Below are positions 60,907 through 64,000 of a stretch of DNA of 64,000 nucleotides, piece by piece; the stretch's first letter is position 1, and each line of letters starts with the position of its first letter. The notes below the pieces were generated by a model, which was given only the letters and a program-made list of their open reading frames with translations, made no database searches and was not told the DNA's origin. The DNA comes from Bacillota bacterium (GTDB lineage Bacteria; Bacillota; UBA4882; UBA8346). A program made the translations under genes and the position numbers. Where the stretch lies: NCBI GenBank assembly GCA_023400055.1, contig JAEXFN010000020.1, forward strand, positions 124,001-188,000, read 5' to 3'.

Positions 60907-61102
60907 TAGCACGCAAGCGGGGAGCAACCTCAAACAGGTAATGGTCTTGCATACTCCCGGTATGAATATTACAACCGTGCCCGAATGTTCCGATTGCGCT
61001 TACCGGCGCGAACGGTTCTGTCAAAAATGGGCTTTTCCCGAGGCGAAATGGCGCAATGGTCAATGCTGTCCCGACCATTGCCTAGAGAGAATCGAAAATT
61101 AA
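60896..61102 (+). CDS. Cys-rich small protein
   Basis: 68 aa. The C-terminal half holds six Cys: CSDC, then RFC, then CC and HC in GQCCPDHCLER. Zinc or an iron-sulfur cluster could be bound. The ATG at 60896 overlaps the end of the Myb-like gene by 14 nt, so the two are translationally coupled and probably linked in function. I do not recognise the family. Confidence 0.55.
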   Translation: MEENSTQAGSNLKQVMVLHTPGMNITTVPECSDCAYRRERFCQKWAFPEAKWRNGQCCPDHCLERIEN

Positions 61103-61136
61103 TCCAATTGAATCACGAATTGGGAACACAATGATA

Positions 61137-61165
61137 TTGACTCCCGATGCCATTCGTGATAAAAT
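61137..61165 (+). promoter_or_regulatory. Promoter of tRNA-Pro
   Basis: TTGACT (61137-61142), a 17-bp spacer and TAAAAT (61160-61165), 16 bp upstream of the tRNA. Confidence 0.65.
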
Positions 61166-61180
61166 AAGTTTTGTCAATTT

Positions 61181-61257
61181 CGGGCAGTAGCGCAGCTTGG
61201 TAGCGCACCACCTTGGGGTGGTGGGGGCCGTGGGTTCAAATCCCGCCTGCCCGACCA
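61181..61257 (+). tRNA. tRNA-Pro (anticodon GGG)
   Basis: Complete cloverleaf. Acceptor CGGGCAG / CTGCCCG, D stem GCGC / GCGC, anticodon stem CCACC / GGTGG with loop TTGGGGT (anticodon GGG), T stem GTGGG / CCCGC with TTCAAAT. Discriminator A and encoded CCA at 61255-61257. It reads CCC and CCU codons. Confidence 0.95.
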
Positions 61258-61277
61258 ATATATTTTTCGCAAGAAGG

Positions 61278-61303
61278 GTTTGTGGCATCCACAAACTTTT
61301 TTT
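61278..61303 (+). terminator. tRNA-Pro terminator
   Basis: GTTTGTGG / CCACAAAC stem with a CAT loop followed by seven T. Confidence 0.85.
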
Positions 61304-61433
61304 ATTTTCTGCCGGTAATTACCGGTAACAAACTGGAACAAATTTCGTTTTTGGATATAAAGGAAAATCTGTTGCTAACTTGAAATATATATTTATGCGC
61401 TTAACACATTGGAACAGCGGAGGGGGAAAAGGG

Positions 61434-62882
61434 ATGCAACCTGTCGTACCCCACTTTAGGTCGCGGTCGCGTCAATGGCTGTTGTTTCTCCTGGTTTTGC
61501 TGGTGATATCCGTGAGCCGATTTTCGCCCAGCTTCGCCGAGGAACCTTCCGAGCTGCTAATCAATTCTACGGTCGGCGAACAACCGGTGGCCTTGAATCC
61601 GGAAACCACCCGCTGGCAATCGATTCAAGGCCAACCCGCAGCTTTTACGTTGATCGACGGCAAAATCGGCGTTTTCACTTTTCAGAACCAAGCCCTGCAA
61701 GAAAGCGGCTTTTTAGAGTCTCAGAATATAATCACTGCCTATCAGTTGGAAGATATCGACCAGGATGGCGTCCCCGAAATCATCGCCGGTTCGGCCGATC
61801 CGGGCATGGTCTATGTCTACAAGTTCCAGAATGGCCATTGGGAAAGTCTCGATTACGGCAAATACGTATGGTCATCCATTACCAAGATCATCGTCGGCAA
61901 TTTCAGCGGCACCCCGGGAACGGATATTCTGATCCAGAACAAAGAAGGTTATTTGTTTCTATTTCATAAAACCGAACAGTCTCTGGACCTGATTTGGAAG
62001 AGTCCCAACGCTTATCGCCAGATTGCAACGGCTTTACCGGTTGACCTGGACAATGACGGCAAAGCCGAGATCGTGGTGACGTATCAAAATAGCGGCATCG
62101 CGGTTTTAAAATTGACAAACCGCTCGATCAGCACCGCCTGGGAAAACTATCCCTGGGGAAAAATTTTGGCGGTTTCCGCCACGGACATCGATAATGACGG
62201 CCATCAAGAGGTACTCTTCAGTACTTCGCAGAAAGTGGTTTATATCCTCAGCTGTTTCGAAAAGCGATTCCGTTTTAAGGCGCAATTGACCAACTACAAT
62301 TATACCATCGAACAATCGGCTTTTTTGAAGATTGCCGATCAAAATTACTGGGTCACGACCGATACCGCCGGCAAACTTCATGTCGTCAAATTGGCCAAAG
62401 CCATCAAGGAATGGCGCGAAATCGCTTCATATACCATCGGGCGGATCAATCAGATTGCCGGTTTGGGCTCCGACAGGTTGTTGCTATGGGCTGTCAATCA
62501 ACAGGTCTATTATTATGGTTTTTATGACGCAACAGGCTTTAAACTTGCACATGAGGGACAATTCTCCGCATTAAAACCGGGACTGCTCTTTTATGCCAAC
62601 CGCCTTTATCTATCGCCCCGTTCATTGGCCTTTCCGGGCGGCCCCGTGGCAATAAACGAGGATAAGAACACCGTTCAGTACAGTACCGCTTCAAATATCT
62701 TGGAAATCAATAAGCAGTCATTATCGTCCGTAATGCTGAATGGAGAGCCCCTGGTCCTTGCCGATTCGAATGATTTATTGATCCGTAACGGCGAAATATA
62801 TATTTTAGTGCAAAGTTTTGAAAAATATTTGAATATACCGATTTCGGTTGACTTGAATCAGAAGATCATTACTTTACCCTGA
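61434..62882 (+). CDS. Secreted FG-GAP/VCBS repeat protein with C-terminal stalk-like domain
   Basis: 482 aa. The signal peptide has a Leu/Val-rich core (WLLFLLVLLVISVS) and ends near SFAEEP. Three calcium-type DxDxDG motifs are DIDQDGVPEII, DLDNDGKAEIVV and DIDNDGHQEVL, in FG-GAP-like beta-propeller repeats. The last 80 residues (LEINKQSLSSVMLNGEPLVL, then EIYILVQSFEKYLN) resemble the copper-amine-oxidase-N-like stalk domain common in Bacillota envelope proteins. It is extracytoplasmic, probably binding a ligand or the cell wall. GGAGGGG supports ATG 61434. Confidence 0.8.
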   Translation: MQPVVPHFRSRSRQWLLFLLVLLVISVSRFSPSFAEEPSELLINSTVGEQPVALNPETTRWQSIQGQPAAFTLIDGKIGVFTFQNQALQESGFLESQNIITAYQLEDIDQDGVPEIIAGSADPGMVYVYKFQNGHWESLDYGKYVWSSITKIIVGNFSGTPGTDILIQNKEGYLFLFHKTEQSLDLIWKSPNAYRQIATALPVDLDNDGKAEIVVTYQNSGIAVLKLTNRSISTAWENYPWGKILAVSATDIDNDGHQEVLFSTSQKVVYILSCFEKRFRFKAQLTNYNYTIEQSAFLKIADQNYWVTTDTAGKLHVVKLAKAIKEWREIASYTIGRINQIAGLGSDRLLLWAVNQQVYYYGFYDATGFKLAHEGQFSALKPGLLFYANRLYLSPRSLAFPGGPVAINEDKNTVQYSTASNILEINKQSLSSVMLNGEPLVLADSNDLLIRNGEIYILVQSFEKYLNIPISVDLNQKIITLP

Positions 62883-62944
62883 CATTCAGTCATAATTTTA
62901 TATTCCCCCCCATAAATTTTAATAGAGAAGGAGGGGGTAAGGTA

Positions 62945-63349
62945 ATGGCCGATCATGATCAGGAGAACGCATCATTCCCGTTAAGTTCAATCGTTCGAGG
63001 CACGCTGGTTTTTATTATCGTTGTGGCAATATTGACCCTTCTACTGTCGGTATTAACCGAATTGGGCTGGATGATTACCGTATTCATGCCAAATTACTAT
63101 TATTTATTCATTATCTACATCGGTATCGTTTGCGGCGCGGTTTACGCGGGTAGAAACGCCCGCCAGGACGGTTGGTTGACCGGGACGGGGGTCGGCGTTC
63201 TCAGCTCATTATTGTTGCTCCTGATCCTGATTTTCATCGTGCGTGAGCGATTTCAGATTACAGCCTTTATCGTCAAAACATTGATCAATGCTTTCATTGG
63301 GGCATTTGGCGGTATCATCGGCGTAAATCTGGCCGGCCAAAAAAGCTGA
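62945..63349 (+). CDS. YrzE-type membrane protein (TIGR04086 family)
   Basis: 134-aa membrane protein with four hydrophobic segments. The GIVCGAVYAGRNARQDGWLTG loop and the final INAFIGAFGGIIGVNL are characteristic of the TIGR04086/YrzE group found in Bacillota. Function is unknown. GGAGGGGG stands upstream of the ATG. Confidence 0.8.
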   Translation: MADHDQENASFPLSSIVRGTLVFIIVVAILTLLLSVLTELGWMITVFMPNYYYLFIIYIGIVCGAVYAGRNARQDGWLTGTGVGVLSSLLLLLILIFIVRERFQITAFIVKTLINAFIGAFGGIIGVNLAGQKS

Positions 63350-63420
63350 CCCACCAAAGCCGGATAACTCGATGTGCTGCATATGGAAAATTTTATTCCC
63401 AATAAATTCGCAATATTAAA

Positions 63421-63449
63421 TTGACAAATCGGTCCTGATTGGTTATAAT
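63421..63449 (+). promoter_or_regulatory. Consensus promoter of tRNA-Trp
   Basis: TTGACA (63421-63426), a 17-bp spacer and TATAAT (63444-63449), a perfect consensus 12 bp before the tRNA. Confidence 0.88.
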
Positions 63450-63460
63450 TTAATCCGAAC

Positions 63461-63536
63461 AGGGGAGTAGCTCAATTGGTAGAGCGTCGGTCTCCAAAAC
63501 CGGTGGCTGCGGGTTCAAGTCCTGTCTCCCCTGCCA
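63461..63536 (+). tRNA. tRNA-Trp (anticodon CCA)
   Basis: Cloverleaf with acceptor AGGGGAG / CTCCCCT, D stem GCTC / GAGC, anticodon stem TCGGT / ACCGG and loop CTCCAAA (anticodon CCA). The T loop is TTCAAGT. Discriminator G and an encoded CCA at 63534-63536. It reads UGG only, consistent with UGA as a stop codon in this genome. Confidence 0.95.
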
Positions 63537-63621
63537 GATAACTTTATGTATCGGTGTAAAGCCGTTTTTTTTATGTCTAAAATTATTGGCAATGATATCT
63601 AGTGGAGGCGGAAAATTCAAA

Positions 63622-64000
63622 ATGGTAAGTAACAAAGTACCGGTCGGAATTTCAAATCGACATGTTCATGTGACCCAAGCCGATCTGGAGACTCTTTTCG
63701 GAGCAGGGTATGAACTGAAGCAGTCCAAGCCGCTGTCGCAGCCGGGCCAATTTGCTGCCGAGGAAGTAGTCAATCTCATCGGACCCAAAAATACGATTGC
63801 CAAAGTCCGGATCCTGGGGCCGGTTCGTCCCGCCACTCAAGTGGAAATCTCACGGACCGACAGTTTTACCCTGGGCGTCAGTGCGCCCGTTCGTGATTCG
63901 GGTTCTGTCGCCGGTTCCGCCGGTATCGTCATCGAAGGGCCCAAAGGCCGTGTAGAACTGAAGGAGGGTGTCATCATCGCCCAACGCCATCTGCATCTGC
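63622..64000 (+). CDS. pduL: Phosphate propanoyltransferase PduL (partial, cut by the window end)
   Basis: The first 126 codons are visible. The family pattern is clear: VPVGISNRHVHVTQADLETL at the start, LSQPGQFAAEEVVNLIGPK, VRILGPVRPATQVEISRTD and VRDSGSVAGSAGI, then RHLHL at the window edge. The two HxH motifs bind the zinc pair. PduL converts propionyl-CoA or acetyl-CoA and phosphate to the acyl phosphate, often as a fermentation phosphotransacetylase. No N-terminal encapsulation peptide is visible, so it may be a cytosolic phosphotransacetylase. A TGGAGGCGG site precedes the ATG by 13 nt. Confidence 0.93.
   Translation, partial: MVSNKVPVGISNRHVHVTQADLETLFGAGYELKQSKPLSQPGQFAAEEVVNLIGPKNTIAKVRILGPVRPATQVEISRTDSFTLGVSAPVRDSGSVAGSAGIVIEGPKGRVELKEGVIIAQRHLHL

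Overview
The window looks like chromosome of an anaerobic, probably endospore-forming member of the Bacillota. Evidence for this includes a valS T-box leader, an S-box (SAM-I) leader, a divergent lexA/yneA pair, remA, a YtaF-like sporulation membrane protein, an RsfA-like Myb regulator, a YrzE-type membrane protein, and the order miaA-hfq-ynbB. Three extracytoplasmic solute-binding proteins (metQ, an amino-acid binding protein and livK) have signal peptides without a lipobox cysteine. That would fit a two-membrane (diderm) Bacillota lineage, but this is inference. Species cannot be named from the sequence alone.

Layout. 0.5-5 kb: HAD phosphatase, small membrane protein, T-box and valS. 5.2-5.6 kb: an array of imperfect palindromes in exact 21-bp register. 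5.8-7.4 kb (minus): phosphate transporter pit with its DUF47 partner. 7.7-13.5 kb: mutS-mutL-miaA-hfq. 13.7-18.9 kb: pheA-ynbB, a zinc-ribbon membrane protein, a HEAT-repeat protein, surE and an unknown gene. 19-20 kb: lexA/yneA with three SOS boxes and two well-formed promoters. 20.3-21.3 kb: cysK. 21.4-24.5 kb: a decaying region with a triple-indel corrinoid-protein gene, a RACo-like activator gene broken by TGA, a promoter-hairpin RNA unit and a second 21-bp array. 24.5-28.9 kb: a 50-aa ORF, NifB-like and NifH-like genes without any NifDK-like partner, then metN-metI-metQ. 29-31.5 kb: a second amino-acid ABC transporter, cystine-like. 31.7-36.5 kb: YtaF-like, LiaF-like, HAD, MprF-like DUF2156 and pyrE. 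37-41.8 kb: a complete livKHMGF operon. 41.9-44.2 kb (minus): htrA, an ECF sigma factor and its zinc anti-sigma factor. 44.4-53.9 kb: yicC, mihF-like, remA, rpoZ, coaBC, priA, def, fmt, a zinc metallopeptidase and rsmB. gmk is missing from its usual place there. 54-55.2 kb (minus): archaeal-type phosphoglycerate mutase. 55.6-59.8 kb: an S-box-controlled homocysteine/methionine operon (hcyS, hcyF, UPF0280 and a homocysteine methyltransferase domain protein) that carries a third 21-bp array. 59.8-64 kb: RsfA-like regulator, Cys-rich small protein, tRNA-Pro(GGG), FG-GAP protein, YrzE-like protein, tRNA-Trp(CCA) and the start of pduL.

A sulfur amino-acid theme runs through the window. It includes cysteine synthase, methionine and probable cystine importers, and an S-box operon predicted to make homocysteine from aspartate semialdehyde and sulfide and then methylate it. 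An orphan NifB/NifH-like pair sits directly upstream of the methionine importer. The least explained features are the three arrays with identical 21-bp period. Two of them are related to each other and lie about 18.6 kb apart in opposite orientations.
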